Source: Rhodobacterales bacterium UBA3077
GTDB lineage: Bacteria; Pseudomonadota; Alphaproteobacteria; Rhodobacterales; Rhodobacteraceae
Direction of reading: 5' to 3'
NCBI GenBank assembly: GCA_002366685.1
Contig: DFBP01000056.1
Location: 1 to 16,473, forward strand
Length of the DNA: 16,473 bases
The first letter of the stretch is position 1, and each line of letters opens with the position of its first letter. Made by a program: the position numbers and the translations under genes. The notes below the pieces were generated by a model, which was not told the DNA's origin, did no database searches, and saw only the letters and a list, made by a program, of their open reading frames with translations. Of the stretch, positions 1 to 6,827 are shown in pieces.

Positions 1-591
1 GAGCCGCTCGGCGCACTCGACAAGCAGTTGCGCGAGCATATGCAATACGAGATCAAGCACTTGCACGAAAGCCTGGGGATCACAGTGGTTTATGTAACGC
101 ACGACCAATCCGAAGCGCTGACGATGTCTGACCGCGTGGCGGTTTTTGATGACGGGCGGATCCAGCAACTGGCCCCGCCTGATGACCTTTACGAGCGGCC
201 CGATAACGCCTTTGTCGCCCAGTTTATTGGAGAAAACAATACACTGATGGGCCAGGTGACCGCCCGCGACGGGGACATTGTTTCGGTTGATGTCGACGGA
301 GGCCTGACCGTGCGGGCACTGGCTGTGAACTGCGGTGATGTCGGCAGTGCGACCACGCTTTCTTTGCGTCCTGAGCGGGTTTCCCTCACTCATGAAGGCC
401 CCAATGCAACCGAAGCCAAAGTGCTGGAGCTGATTTATCTGGGAGATCATATCCGCTGCCGGATGTCGGTTTCGGGGCATGACGATTTTATCGTTAAGGT
501 TCCAAATGCTGCCGGTCATCAACATTTGGTGGTGGGAGAGACCACACCGATCAGTTGGTTAAGCGAAGATTGCCGCGCGCTCGACGCATAG
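1..591 (+). CDS. ABC transporter ATP-binding protein, polyamine type (PotA-like), 3' part only
   Basis: This is the C-terminal part of the cytoplasmic ATPase that powers a polyamine-type importer. The 5' end lies outside the window; the frame is open from base 1. The first residues seen, EPLGALD, are the end of Walker B and the D-loop. They are followed by the H-loop (VTHDQ, His at about residue 34 of the fragment) and a C-terminal regulatory region of about 110 residues of TOBE type (LSLRPERVSL). The Walker A and LSGGQ signature would lie upstream and cannot be checked. The gene heads an operon with a binding protein and two permeases, which fits the CysA/PotA/UgpC ATPase family. Polyamine rather than another substrate is inferred from the neighbours. 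The stop is TAG at 589-591. Confidence 0.9.
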   Translation, partial: EPLGALDKQLREHMQYEIKHLHESLGITVVYVTHDQSEALTMSDRVAVFDDGRIQQLAPPDDLYERPDNAFVAQFIGENNTLMGQVTARDGDIVSVDVDGGLTVRALAVNCGDVGSATTLSLRPERVSLTHEGPNATEAKVLELIYLGDHIRCRMSVSGHDDFIVKVPNAAGHQHLVVGETTPISWLSEDCRALDA

Positions 592-609
592 CGTGCCGGT
601 TTAACAGGG

Positions 610-636
610 GTGCGCAGGCTGGCCTGAGGCGCGCAT
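610..636 (+). promoter_or_regulatory. Intercistronic hairpin between ATPase and binding-protein genes
   Basis: The 81-nt gap before the binding-protein gene can fold. GTGCGC (610-615) pairs with GCGCAT (631-636), with one G-U pair, and inside it AGG (616-618) can pair with CCT (623-625). No T-run follows, so it is not an ordinary terminator. Hairpins here often protect or separate the more abundant binding-protein message; that role is inferred. Confidence 0.3.
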
Positions 637-672
637 ACCTTTCATTTTCAGGCGTCCAAAGAGGAGAATAGT

Positions 673-1773
673 ATGAAAATCAGAAATATGGTGCTCGGAG
701 CCAGCGTGATCGCGCTTTCCGCCGGTGCTGTGGCAGCTCAAGAGCTGACCATTGTATCCTGGGGCGGGGCTTATTCCGCGAGCCAGCAAAACGCATACCA
801 TGACCCGTATATGGCGGCAAACGATGGCGTTAGCATTATCAATGACGAGAGCTCGCCCGAAGCTGTGGCCAAGCTGCGTGCGATGGCTGAAGCCGGTAAC
901 ACAACTTGGGACGTGGTAGACGTGGAAGCCGCCGACGCAATTCGTCTTTGTGACGAAGGTTTGGCGATGGAAATCGATGCGGACAGCCAGTTGGCCGCTG
1001 CACCGGATGGCACATCCGCAAGCGCCGACTTTGGCGATATGCTGGTTTCCGACTGCTTTATCCCTCAGATCGTTTTCTCGACCACATTTGGCTATCGCAC
1101 CGACATGGTGCCAGAGGGTGCAGCCGCGCCAACAGGTGCTTGTGACGTGTTTGATCTGGAAACATATCCGGGCAAGCGTAGCCTCAACAAACGCCCAATT
1201 GCCAATATGGAATGGGCTCTGATCTGTGACGGCGTTGCGTATGAAGACGTCTATGACGCTCTTGAAACAGACGAAGGTCAGGCGCGTGCGTTTGCCAAGC
1301 TTGACACCATTAAAGATGAAACCATCTGGTGGTCGGCTTCTGCCGAGCCTGTGCAATTGCTGGCTGACGGCGAAGTGTTTATGGCTTCGGCTTATAACGG
1401 CCGTCTGTTCTCGATGATTGCCGAGCAGGGTCAACCTGTTGGCATGGCTTGGAACTGGCAGATGTTTGACCTTGATGGTTGGATCATTCCGGCAAACCTG
1501 AGCGACGAACGCAAGCAGGCTGCTCTGGATTATGTCTATTTCGCAACTGACACCCAGCGTTTGGCGGATCAGGCGAAGTTCATCTCCTACGGTCCGGCCC
1601 GCGCGTCTTCAGCGCCGTTGGTAGGCCAGCACGCAACCCTCGGAATCGAAATGGGGCCACACATGCCAACCGATCCGAACAATGCTGAAAACACCTTCGT
1701 AAACAACTACGACTGGTGGGCTGATTACCGCGATGATCTGGATGCAAAATTCCAGGCTTGGCTGTCACAATAA
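673..1773 (+). CDS. Periplasmic substrate-binding protein of polyamine-type ABC transporter (PotD-like)
   Basis: A 366-residue extracellular solute-binding protein that should capture the substrate in the periplasm and deliver it to the two permeases downstream. The N-terminus is a clear Sec signal peptide: a basic MKIR, a hydrophobic core, and a likely cut after AVAA at residue 22. The mature protein starts with LTIVSWGGAYS, the typical first strand of the PotD/SpuD group, and contains the aromatic segment IWWSASAEPVQLL, a usual ligand-cleft region. Its length fits the family. The start is set by the purine-rich GAGGAG box (660-665) upstream of ATG at 673 and by the signal peptide. Polyamine specificity is a family-level guess; related proteins bind other organic amines or amino-acid derivatives. 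Confidence 0.9.
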   Translation: MKIRNMVLGASVIALSAGAVAAQELTIVSWGGAYSASQQNAYHDPYMAANDGVSIINDESSPEAVAKLRAMAEAGNTTWDVVDVEAADAIRLCDEGLAMEIDADSQLAAAPDGTSASADFGDMLVSDCFIPQIVFSTTFGYRTDMVPEGAAAPTGACDVFDLETYPGKRSLNKRPIANMEWALICDGVAYEDVYDALETDEGQARAFAKLDTIKDETIWWSASAEPVQLLADGEVFMASAYNGRLFSMIAEQGQPVGMAWNWQMFDLDGWIIPANLSDERKQAALDYVYFATDTQRLADQAKFISYGPARASSAPLVGQHATLGIEMGPHMPTDPNNAENTFVNNYDWWADYRDDLDAKFQAWLSQ

Positions 1774-1783
1774 GCTAGTATTT

Positions 1784-1807
1784 GCGGGGCCGGCATTCCG
1801 GCCCCGC
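1784..1807 (+). promoter_or_regulatory. Perfect 10-bp GC hairpin between binding-protein and permease genes
   Basis: GCGGGGCCGG (1784-1793), loop CATT, then the exact complement CCGGCCCCGC (1798-1807). It lies 10 nt after the binding-protein stop and just before the permease ribosome binding site (AAGGAGA, 1817-1823). No T-run follows. This is the usual place for a processing or stability hairpin that keeps binding-protein mRNA more abundant than permease mRNA. The structure is seen; the role is inferred. Confidence 0.65.
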
Positions 1808-1827
1808 GATCAACCCAAGGAGACTCA

Positions 1828-3084
1828 ATGTCCGATTCAAGCCCCGTATTGGCCGCCGATGGCCGCCCGCTCAAGGCCAGCTTGAACCGCGCTTTGCGCC
1901 GCCAAAAAATGCGCGCCCTGCTGCTGATTGCCCCTTTGCTGATTTTTGTGTTGGTCACTTTCATCGCCCCGATTGCCGATATGCTGTTTCGGTCGGTCGA
2001 AAACGATATTGTGTCCAACACGCTGCCGCGAACCGTTGTCGCGCTGGAGGATTGGGACGCCGCGAGCGGTGTTTCACCAGACGAGGTGGTGTTTACGGCG
2101 CTTGCCGAGGACCTGGCCGAAGCGGTGTCCGCCAAGCGGCACACGCAGTTGGGGACGCGGCTGAATTACGAGCTTTCGGGTATGTCCTCTCTGTTTCGGA
2201 AGACAGGCCGGAAGGTAAAGCGGCTGGATACTGAAATTCCATTCAAAGAGCAGTTCCTTGAAATCGAGGAAGATTGGGATGATCCGGAGGTCTGGTCAAC
2301 CATCAAAGCGAATTCATCTCGGTTTACCGCGGGTTATTTTCTGAATGCGGTCGATCTCCAACTCGGCCCGGACGGGATTGAACAACGCCCTGAAAACGAA
2401 CGGATATATGTCAAATTATTCGGGCGAACGATCTTCCTCAGCGTTACCATTACGCTCTCTTGTTTCCTGCTCGGGTATCCGATTGCCTGGATTTTGGCCA
2501 ATCTCAAAGCCCGAACAGCCAATCTTTTGATGATCCTTGTGCTATTGCCGTTCTGGACATCGCTGCTTGTTAGAACATCAGCCTGGAAAGTGCTGCTGCA
2601 ACAGCAAGGGGTGATCAATGACACGCTGGTCTGGCTTGGGATCGTGGCGGATGACAACCGACTGGAGTTGATCAACAACGCCACTGGCACCATTATTGCG
2701 ATGACCCATATTTTGCTGCCGTTTATGATACTACCGCTCTATTCAGTGATGAAAACCATTCCGATAAGCTATGTACGGGCGGCCAAGAGCCTTGGTGCAA
2801 CCGACTGGACAGCTTTTTGGCGGGTTTACTTTCCGCAATCGGTGCCGGGGATCGGCGCGGGTGCTATCCTCGTGTTTATTCTCGCCATTGGTTATTACAT
2901 TACACCTGCATTGGTTGGTGGCACATCGGGCACATTTATCTCTAACCGGATCGCGTATCACATTTCGAGCTCGCTTAACTGGGGCCTCGGGGCTGCTTTG
3001 GGCGCGATTCTGCTGGTGCTTGTACTGGTGCTCTACGCACTTTACGACAAAATCGTCGGCATTGATAACGTGAAACTGGGGTAG
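1828..3084 (+). CDS. ABC transporter permease, first subunit (PotB-like), with enlarged periplasmic loop
   Basis: An inner-membrane permease of 418 residues, noticeably longer than E. coli PotB (about 275-285). Membrane segments can be placed at about 30-50, 198-224, 232-252, 285-305, 340-362 and 385-405. The EAA loop that docks on the ATPase is at about 317-345 (VRAAKSLGATDWTAFWRVYF, then PQSVPGIG). The extra length is almost all between the first and second membrane segments: about residues 53-195 are hydrophilic and acidic and should face the periplasm. Start ATG is preceded by AAGGAGA at 1817-1823. The next permease begins 3 nt after the stop, so the two are translated together. Substrate class is taken from the operon. 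Confidence 0.9.
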   Translation: MSDSSPVLAADGRPLKASLNRALRRQKMRALLLIAPLLIFVLVTFIAPIADMLFRSVENDIVSNTLPRTVVALEDWDAASGVSPDEVVFTALAEDLAEAVSAKRHTQLGTRLNYELSGMSSLFRKTGRKVKRLDTEIPFKEQFLEIEEDWDDPEVWSTIKANSSRFTAGYFLNAVDLQLGPDGIEQRPENERIYVKLFGRTIFLSVTITLSCFLLGYPIAWILANLKARTANLLMILVLLPFWTSLLVRTSAWKVLLQQQGVINDTLVWLGIVADDNRLELINNATGTIIAMTHILLPFMILPLYSVMKTIPISYVRAAKSLGATDWTAFWRVYFPQSVPGIGAGAILVFILAIGYYITPALVGGTSGTFISNRIAYHISSSLNWGLGAALGAILLVLVLVLYALYDKIVGIDNVKLG

Positions 3085-3087
3085 GAT

Positions 3088-3942
3088 ATGAGCAAGCTTC
3101 CACCATATGCGACAACGGGCCAACGGGTTTGGCATTATACGTTTTTGGCAATCACCGCGTTGATCTTCTTTTTCCTGATCTTCCCGATCATCATCATTAT
3201 TCCGCTGTCGTTTAATGCGCAGGATTTCTTTACGTTTACGCCCAAGATGCTGGCGCTGGATCCGGAAGGGTTTTCCACCAAGCATTACGCGGATTTCTTC
3301 GGCAATTCGGATTGGCAAAACGCGCTGAAAAACTCCTTCCAGATCGCACCTGTGGCAACGCTGATTTCGGTCACGTTTGGCACATTGGCTGCTATCGGCC
3401 TTAGCCAGAGCCATGTGCCCTTCCGTGGGGCCATTATGGCCGTGCTGATCTCGCCAATGATTGTGCCTCTGATCATTTCAGCCGCCGGGATGTATTTTTT
3501 CTATTCCCGCCTTGGGATGCAAGGCACCTATATCGGGGTGGTTCTGGCGCACGCGGTCCTCGGTATTCCATTTGTGATTATCACCGTGACGGCAACGCTG
3601 GTTGGCTTTGATAAATCCCTTACACGGGCGGCCGCCAATATGGGGGCAGGGCCGGTGCGGACCTTCTTCAAAATCCAGATGCCGCTTATTTTGCCGGGCG
3701 TTATCTCGGGTGGGTTGTTTGCTTTTATCACCTCGTTTGACGAGGTTGTTGTGGTGTTGTTTGTGGGTTCGGCAGGGCAGAAGACCCTGCCTTGGCAAAT
3801 GTTTATCGGCATGCGTGAACAAATTTCACCCACAATTCTGGCGGTGGCAACCTTGATGGTTGCAATTTCCATTGTGTTACTGACAACGCTAGAATTCCTG
3901 CGCCGCCGTTCAGAAAGGCTGCGGGGCATGAGCGCCAGCTAA
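3088..3942 (+). CDS. ABC transporter permease, second subunit (PotC-like)
   Basis: A 284-residue inner-membrane permease, of normal length for PotC. It has a first membrane segment at about 17-41, a periplasmic stretch to about 80, and further segments up to about 268, ending in the basic tail LRRRSERLR. The EAA motif is at about 180-208 (TRAAANMGAGPVRTFF, then LPGVISGG), where it should contact the ATPase. It begins 3 nt after the first permease stop, with GGGGTAGG serving as ribosome binding site. It is the last gene of the transporter operon: an intrinsic terminator follows within 10 nt. The assignment to the PotC side of the pair rests on gene order and on the conserved SFDEVVVVLF segment near residues 216-225. 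Confidence 0.9.
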   Translation: MSKLPPYATTGQRVWHYTFLAITALIFFFLIFPIIIIIPLSFNAQDFFTFTPKMLALDPEGFSTKHYADFFGNSDWQNALKNSFQIAPVATLISVTFGTLAAIGLSQSHVPFRGAIMAVLISPMIVPLIISAAGMYFFYSRLGMQGTYIGVVLAHAVLGIPFVIITVTATLVGFDKSLTRAAANMGAGPVRTFFKIQMPLILPGVISGGLFAFITSFDEVVVVLFVGSAGQKTLPWQMFIGMREQISPTILAVATLMVAISIVLLTTLEFLRRRSERLRGMSAS

Positions 3943-3950
3943 GGCCGGTG

Positions 3951-3975
3951 GCGGCGCGTTTGGCGCCGCTCTTTT
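3951..3975 (+). terminator. Intrinsic terminator of the ABC transporter operon
   Basis: GCGGCGC (3951-3957) pairs with GCGCCGC (3963-3969) around a 5-nt loop, followed by TCTTTT (3970-3975). It sits 8 nt after the last permease stop. The T-run is short but the stem is perfect and all GC. Confidence 0.7.
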
Positions 3976-4039
3976 GGGAAACCGAGTATCCGCGCCGCTC
4001 GTGAACGCTGCGCTTGTGGTGAACGGTTAAACTCACGGC

Positions 4040-4068
4040 TTGAACTCTCTGAAAAATGGACGTATACC
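4040..4068 (+). promoter_or_regulatory. Candidate sigma-70-type promoter for rplS-rpmE
   Basis: TTGAAC (4040-4045), a 17-nt spacer, then TATACC (4063-4068). The match is good at both boxes and the spacing is optimal. It follows the upstream operon's terminator and lies about 230 nt before rplS, leaving a long 5' leader. The 352-nt stretch 3943-4294 has no intact gene; it holds the terminator, this promoter, a trmD-like remnant and the leader hairpins. Confidence 0.5.
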
Positions 4069-4222
4069 CCGCCTGTCCTGAACGGTGCGAATCGATTGGG
4101 ATGGTTTGCTATTGGGGCAGGCCGCAGGATACCCGAAATTCTCCTTTCGGATTTGAGAGCGGCAGAATGTGTCAGAAGCAGGCAAAAACAAACGTCGTCC
4201 CGACCTCTGGCGAGCGCACAAC
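4063..4222 (+). pseudogene. Decayed 3' end of trmD (tRNA m1G37 methyltransferase), in two frames
   Basis: Two open segments in different frames together resemble the C-terminal third of TrmD in the right order. In the frame starting at 4063 one reads YTPPV, then RRIPEILLS (IPEILLS at 4129-4149), close to the TrmD pattern YTRP..(6-10)..(I/V)PE(V/I)LLSG. After a frame break near 4150 the frame starting at 4157 reads ERQNVSEAGKNKRRPDLWRAHN, with RRPDLW at 4193-4210, like the WR...RRP(D/E)L(L/W) tail of TrmD. The glycine-aspartate-histidine that normally follows LLS is missing. TrmD is normally encoded directly upstream of rplS, which supports a remnant. The motif patterns are recalled, not aligned here, so the call is moderate. 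A working trmD would have to be elsewhere in the genome. Confidence 0.45.
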
Positions 4223-4227
4223 GCGGA

Positions 4228-4280
4228 CTCGGTGGAAGACCGAGAGCTCTCGGACGCAGACAACTTCACCGCAAAGGTGA
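4228..4280 (+). promoter_or_regulatory. Structured 5' leader directly upstream of rplS
   Basis: Three foldable elements lie within 70 nt of the rplS start. CTCGGT (4228-4233) can pair with ACCGAG (4239-4244). The same ACCGAG strand belongs to the perfect palindrome CCGAGAGCTCTCGG (4240-4253), so the two hairpins exclude each other. A third hairpin, TCACC-GCAAA-GGTGA (4266-4280), ends just before the ribosome binding site AAGGAAG (4284-4290). This resembles an autoregulatory ribosomal-protein leader; that role is inferred and I do not recognise a named family. Confidence 0.4.
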
Positions 4281-4294
4281 GCAAAGGAAGAACG

Positions 4295-4675
4295 ATGAAT
4301 ATTATTGAACAGCTCGAAGCCGAGCAGATTGCCGCGCTTGGCAACGACATTCCGGATTTCAAGGCCGGCGATACCGTCCGCGTTGGCTACAAAGTGACCG
4401 AGGGCACCCGCTCCCGTGTGCAAAACTACGAAGGTGTGTGCATTGCGCGCAAAGGCGGCAGCGGTATTGCTGGCGCTTTTACTGTTCGTAAAATCTCCTT
4501 TGGTGAGGGTGTTGAGCGCGTATTCCCGCTCCACTCGCCAAATATCGACAGCATCACCGTTGTGCGCCGTGGCCGTGTGCGCCGCGCCAAGCTTTATTAC
4601 CTTCGCAGCCGTCGCGGTAAATCTGCGCGTATTGCTGAAGATACCAACTACAAGCCCAAAAAAGACGCGAAGTAA
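4295..4675 (+). CDS. rplS: 50S ribosomal protein L19
   Basis: A 126-residue ribosomal protein L19, placed in the large subunit at the 30S-50S interface. The N-terminus MNIIEQLEAEQIAAL and the segments FKAGDTVRVGYKVTEG, RVQNYEGVCIARKG, VERVFPLHSPNI and RAKLYYLRSRRGKSARI are diagnostic. Start ATG 4295 is preferred because it gives the normal L19 N-terminus and has AAGGAAG at 4284-4290. The frame stays open upstream to a GTG at 4169, but that 42-codon extension lacks L19 similarity and looks like trmD remnant plus leader. rpmE follows after 30 nt, so both are co-transcribed. The usual rimM-trmD genes are not intact upstream. Confidence 0.97.
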   Translation: MNIIEQLEAEQIAALGNDIPDFKAGDTVRVGYKVTEGTRSRVQNYEGVCIARKGGSGIAGAFTVRKISFGEGVERVFPLHSPNIDSITVVRRGRVRRAKLYYLRSRRGKSARIAEDTNYKPKKDAK

Positions 4676-4705
4676 GCGCCATAACTTTGCGATAGGAGCA
4701 ATAAG

Positions 4706-4927
4706 ATGAAAAAAGACATCCATCCCGATTATCACATGATCGACGTGAAAATGACCAATGGCGACGTGATCAAAATGCGCTCGACCTACGGATCCGAAGG
4801 CACCGAGCTTGTGCTTGATATTGACCCGACTGTTCACCCTGCATGGACAGGTGGCGGCCATCGCCTGCTGGATACCGGCGGTCGTGTATCGAAGTTCAAA
4901 AAGAAATACGAAGGCCTCGGCTTCTGA
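4706..4927 (+). CDS. rpmE: 50S ribosomal protein L31
   Basis: A 73-residue L31, a component of the large-subunit central protuberance that bridges to the 30S head. Typical segments are MKKDIHPDYH, DIDPTVHPAWTGG and the C-terminal GGRVSKFKKKYEGLGF. It has no cysteine, so it is the zinc-independent form usual for this group. ATG 4706 is preceded by AGGAG (4694-4698) at good spacing. It is the second gene of a two-gene operon closed by a strong terminator 25 nt after the stop. Confidence 0.96.
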   Translation: MKKDIHPDYHMIDVKMTNGDVIKMRSTYGSEGTELVLDIDPTVHPAWTGGGHRLLDTGGRVSKFKKKYEGLGF

Positions 4928-4952
4928 TCAGCCCCATGGTTTTGAAAATTCG

Positions 4953-4979
4953 AACCGCTCCCGTTTGGGGGCGGTTTTT
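4953..4979 (+). terminator. Intrinsic terminator of rplS-rpmE
   Basis: AACCGCTCCC (4953-4962), loop GTTT, then GGGGGCGGTT (4967-4976): ten pairs with one G-U. The last two T of the stem run into TTTTTGTTT. This is a textbook terminator and the strongest in the window. Confidence 0.9.
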
Positions 4980-5180
4980 GTTTGGGGTGGCTTTGTCGAA
5001 ACCGGTGACGCAAGTGATCAGGCAGATTGAGGCCAGATGATCGTGGTGAAGGTAGCTGGCGGCCTCAGAGTCGGGCATTCATCGGTTATCCGGAGGTCCG
5101 CATGAGGTTGCAGGATGATCTGATCTCACAAACCCATTCGAAAATTTCCGTTACTCCAGAAGAATATTCCGATTGTTTAG

Positions 5181-5663
5181 TTAGTTGCTTGCTTCCTCAC
5201 TTTTATAGACGACAAGAGCAGGCTTTTTATCAGGGCTTAACAGAAGCTTGTCCAAATATAGCGGATCATACCAATCATGCCATGGCTCCAATCCGAAACA
5301 AGCGTTTATGAAGTCGTCCATAATTCCGGAACCTTCTGTTACAGTCCCGATAAATTGCTTCGCTCGGTGTCCAACCAGATCAAAAAGCTGTCTAAATTCA
5401 ATTTCCGGCGCGTGACCTACCACCGGCCAGTCGCCTGAATCGAGCAAATCAATCGTGACATACTGGATGCTGATTATTTCATCCATTGTAGGTGCTGTAT
5501 CTTTTTCAGTCTTTGAAGCGCGCCGCAACGTGAAAGCGCAAACCGCGCTATTCATGGCCTCGACTTCGTAAGACAAAACCTGCGCGACAGTATAGCCACC
5601 ATCAGATTTCGGCACCAAAAAGATGTCGCCGTTTTCCCATTTCTGTTTACTGCGTCTTTCCAT
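5181..5663 (-). CDS. Immunity-like protein, resembles Imm26 family; no toxin gene adjacent
   Basis: A 160-residue soluble acidic protein without signal peptide or membrane segment. Its N-terminal WENGDIFLVPKSDGGYTVAQVL (about residues 9-30) follows the pattern of Imm26-type immunity proteins (GDIF.(I/V)P...G.Y...QVL). Near the C-terminus comes a WHDWYDPLYLDKLLL element (128-142) and KKPALVVYK. In that family the protein neutralises a polymorphic toxin. The start is ATG 5663-5661, with AGGGGCGG upstream and the typical N-terminus; the frame could extend 20 codons further, to 5723, without similarity. The DNA is AT-richer than both flanks and the gene faces away from mipZ. No effector, VgrG or Rhs gene lies beside it. 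The family call is from memory of the motif pattern; an ordinary housekeeping role is not excluded. The 250 nt downstream (4928-5180) show no gene beyond the rpmE terminator. Confidence 0.55.
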   Translation of the reverse strand: MERRSKQKWENGDIFLVPKSDGGYTVAQVLSYEVEAMNSAVCAFTLRRASKTEKDTAPTMDEIISIQYVTIDLLDSGDWPVVGHAPEIEFRQLFDLVGHRAKQFIGTVTEGSGIMDDFINACFGLEPWHDWYDPLYLDKLLLSPDKKPALVVYKSEEASN

Positions 5664-5833
5664 TCTTGCCGCCCCTAGTTTTGTCCAGCAAGTGAACCTG
5701 CTGCAGCTCGATGCTATCACCAATCAGCTACTACCGCATATCTACTGATTTTCCTGCAATTACTTTCAGCTACCAGTTTTGGCTTTCGATAAGCCTCAAA
5801 ATCACCCATTTTCAAACTTGAAATGGCTCCGCT

Positions 5834-5862
5834 ATGAAAAGAATACACTTAATTCCTATAAT
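5834..5862 (+). promoter_or_regulatory. Candidate sigma-70-type promoter for mipZ
   Basis: ATGAAA (5834-5839), a 17-nt spacer and a perfect TATAAT (5857-5862), 137 nt before mipZ. It lies in the 336-nt gap 5664-5999 between the divergently oriented immunity-like gene and mipZ. Apart from this promoter and a run of seven T at about 5931-5937, I see no gene, repeat or terminator in that gap. Confidence 0.5.
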
Positions 5863-5999
5863 CGGAACTCATTCTGTGTATCGGTGGAGGTGCAATTCCG
5901 AAAGCCTAACTCGGCCCTGTATGTGCGCTTGTTTTTTTCCCGTCTTCCACAGCCAGTAGGGATGGGGTAGACAATCTTAGAAATTTTGGGGGTTGGCCG

Positions 6000-6809
6000 A
6001 TGGCGCATGTAATTGTTTTGGGAAATGAAAAAGGCGGGTCGGGGAAATCGACCACGGCGATGCATTTGTGCACGGCGCTGATGGCGGCGGGGAAAGCTGT
6101 GGGGGCGATTGACCTAGACCTGCGGCAGCAGAGCTTTTTTCGTTATCTGGAGAACCGGTCGGTAACGGCTGCACAGGATGATATGGCGCTTTCCATGCCC
6201 CGCCAGTTTACACTGCGCTTGTCCAATGAAGACAGTGCTGAGGCCGCTCAGGCCGAAGAAGAGGAGCGGTTTGCACAAGCACTCGATACGCTCGACACAA
6301 ACTGTGACTTTATCCTGATCGACTGCCCGGGCTCGGATACCCGATACGCGCGGATGGCGCATTCGGTGGCGGATACGCTGATCACCCCTATGAACGACTC
6401 GCTTATCGATTTTGACCTGCTGGCACGGATGGATGCGGCGTCAGGGAAGGTGCTTGGCCCCTCGGTCTATTCGGAGTTGGTTTGGGAGGCGCGCCAGTTG
6501 CGGGCCAAGGCAGGGCTTAAGCCCGTCGACTGGGTCGTTTTACGCAATCGGCTGGCACACAATCAGGCGCATAACCGGCGCAAGGTTGGTAAGGCGCTGG
6601 AGAACCTTTCCAAGCGGATCGGGTTTCGGATTGTGCCGGGGTTTTCGGAGCGCGTGATTTTTCGCGAGCTGTTTCTTTCGGGGCTAACGCTGCTGGATTT
6701 GAAAAAGACAAACCGGCTGAGCCTAAGCCTGTCCAACATAGCCGCGCGCCAAGAGGTGCGCGAGTTGGTGAACGCGCTCAATCTTTCCGATGTGAAGGTG
6801 TCTTTTTAA
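6000..6809 (+). CDS. mipZ: Division-plane positioning ATPase MipZ (ParA/MinD superfamily)
   Basis: A 269-residue P-loop ATPase. In Caulobacter, MipZ binds ParB at the origin region, forms a bipolar gradient and blocks FtsZ polymerisation away from midcell. The N-terminus VIVLGNEKGGSGKSTTA carries the deviant Walker A (residues 11-18) with signature Lys11 and Lys16. DLDLRQ (38-43), with RYLENR just after, is the characteristic MipZ version of the A' motif, and Walker B is FILIDCPGSD (104-113). MipZ differs from plasmid ParA by lacking an N-terminal DNA-binding domain, as here. ATG 6000 is preceded by GGGGG about 9 nt upstream. It is monocistronic and converges on the peptidase gene, 18 nt between stops; no clear terminator is seen there. 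Confidence 0.85.
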   Translation: MAHVIVLGNEKGGSGKSTTAMHLCTALMAAGKAVGAIDLDLRQQSFFRYLENRSVTAAQDDMALSMPRQFTLRLSNEDSAEAAQAEEEERFAQALDTLDTNCDFILIDCPGSDTRYARMAHSVADTLITPMNDSLIDFDLLARMDAASGKVLGPSVYSELVWEARQLRAKAGLKPVDWVVLRNRLAHNQAHNRRKVGKALENLSKRIGFRIVPGFSERVIFRELFLSGLTLLDLKKTNRLSLSLSNIAARQEVRELVNALNLSDVKVSF

Positions 6810-6827
6810 ATTATTCCGAACCGGCCC

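Noticed and set aside
601..1434. Long open frame of 277 codons on the minus strand opposite the binding-protein gene
   Set aside because: It is a shadow of a clear coding gene with signal peptide; the translation is rich in Cys, His and Arg and resembles no protein I know.
4169..4294. Upstream extension of rplS from a GTG at 4169
   Set aside because: ATG 4295 gives the normal L19 N-terminus and has a ribosome binding site; the extension is better explained as trmD remnant plus leader.
4172..4861. Open frame of 229 codons on the minus strand across rplS and rpmE
   Set aside because: It lies opposite two certain ribosomal protein genes and has no recognisable features.
5027..5311. Open frame of 94 codons on the + strand after rpmE
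   Set aside because: It begins with TTG, overlaps the 3' end of the immunity-like gene, has no good ribosome binding site and no recognisable domain.
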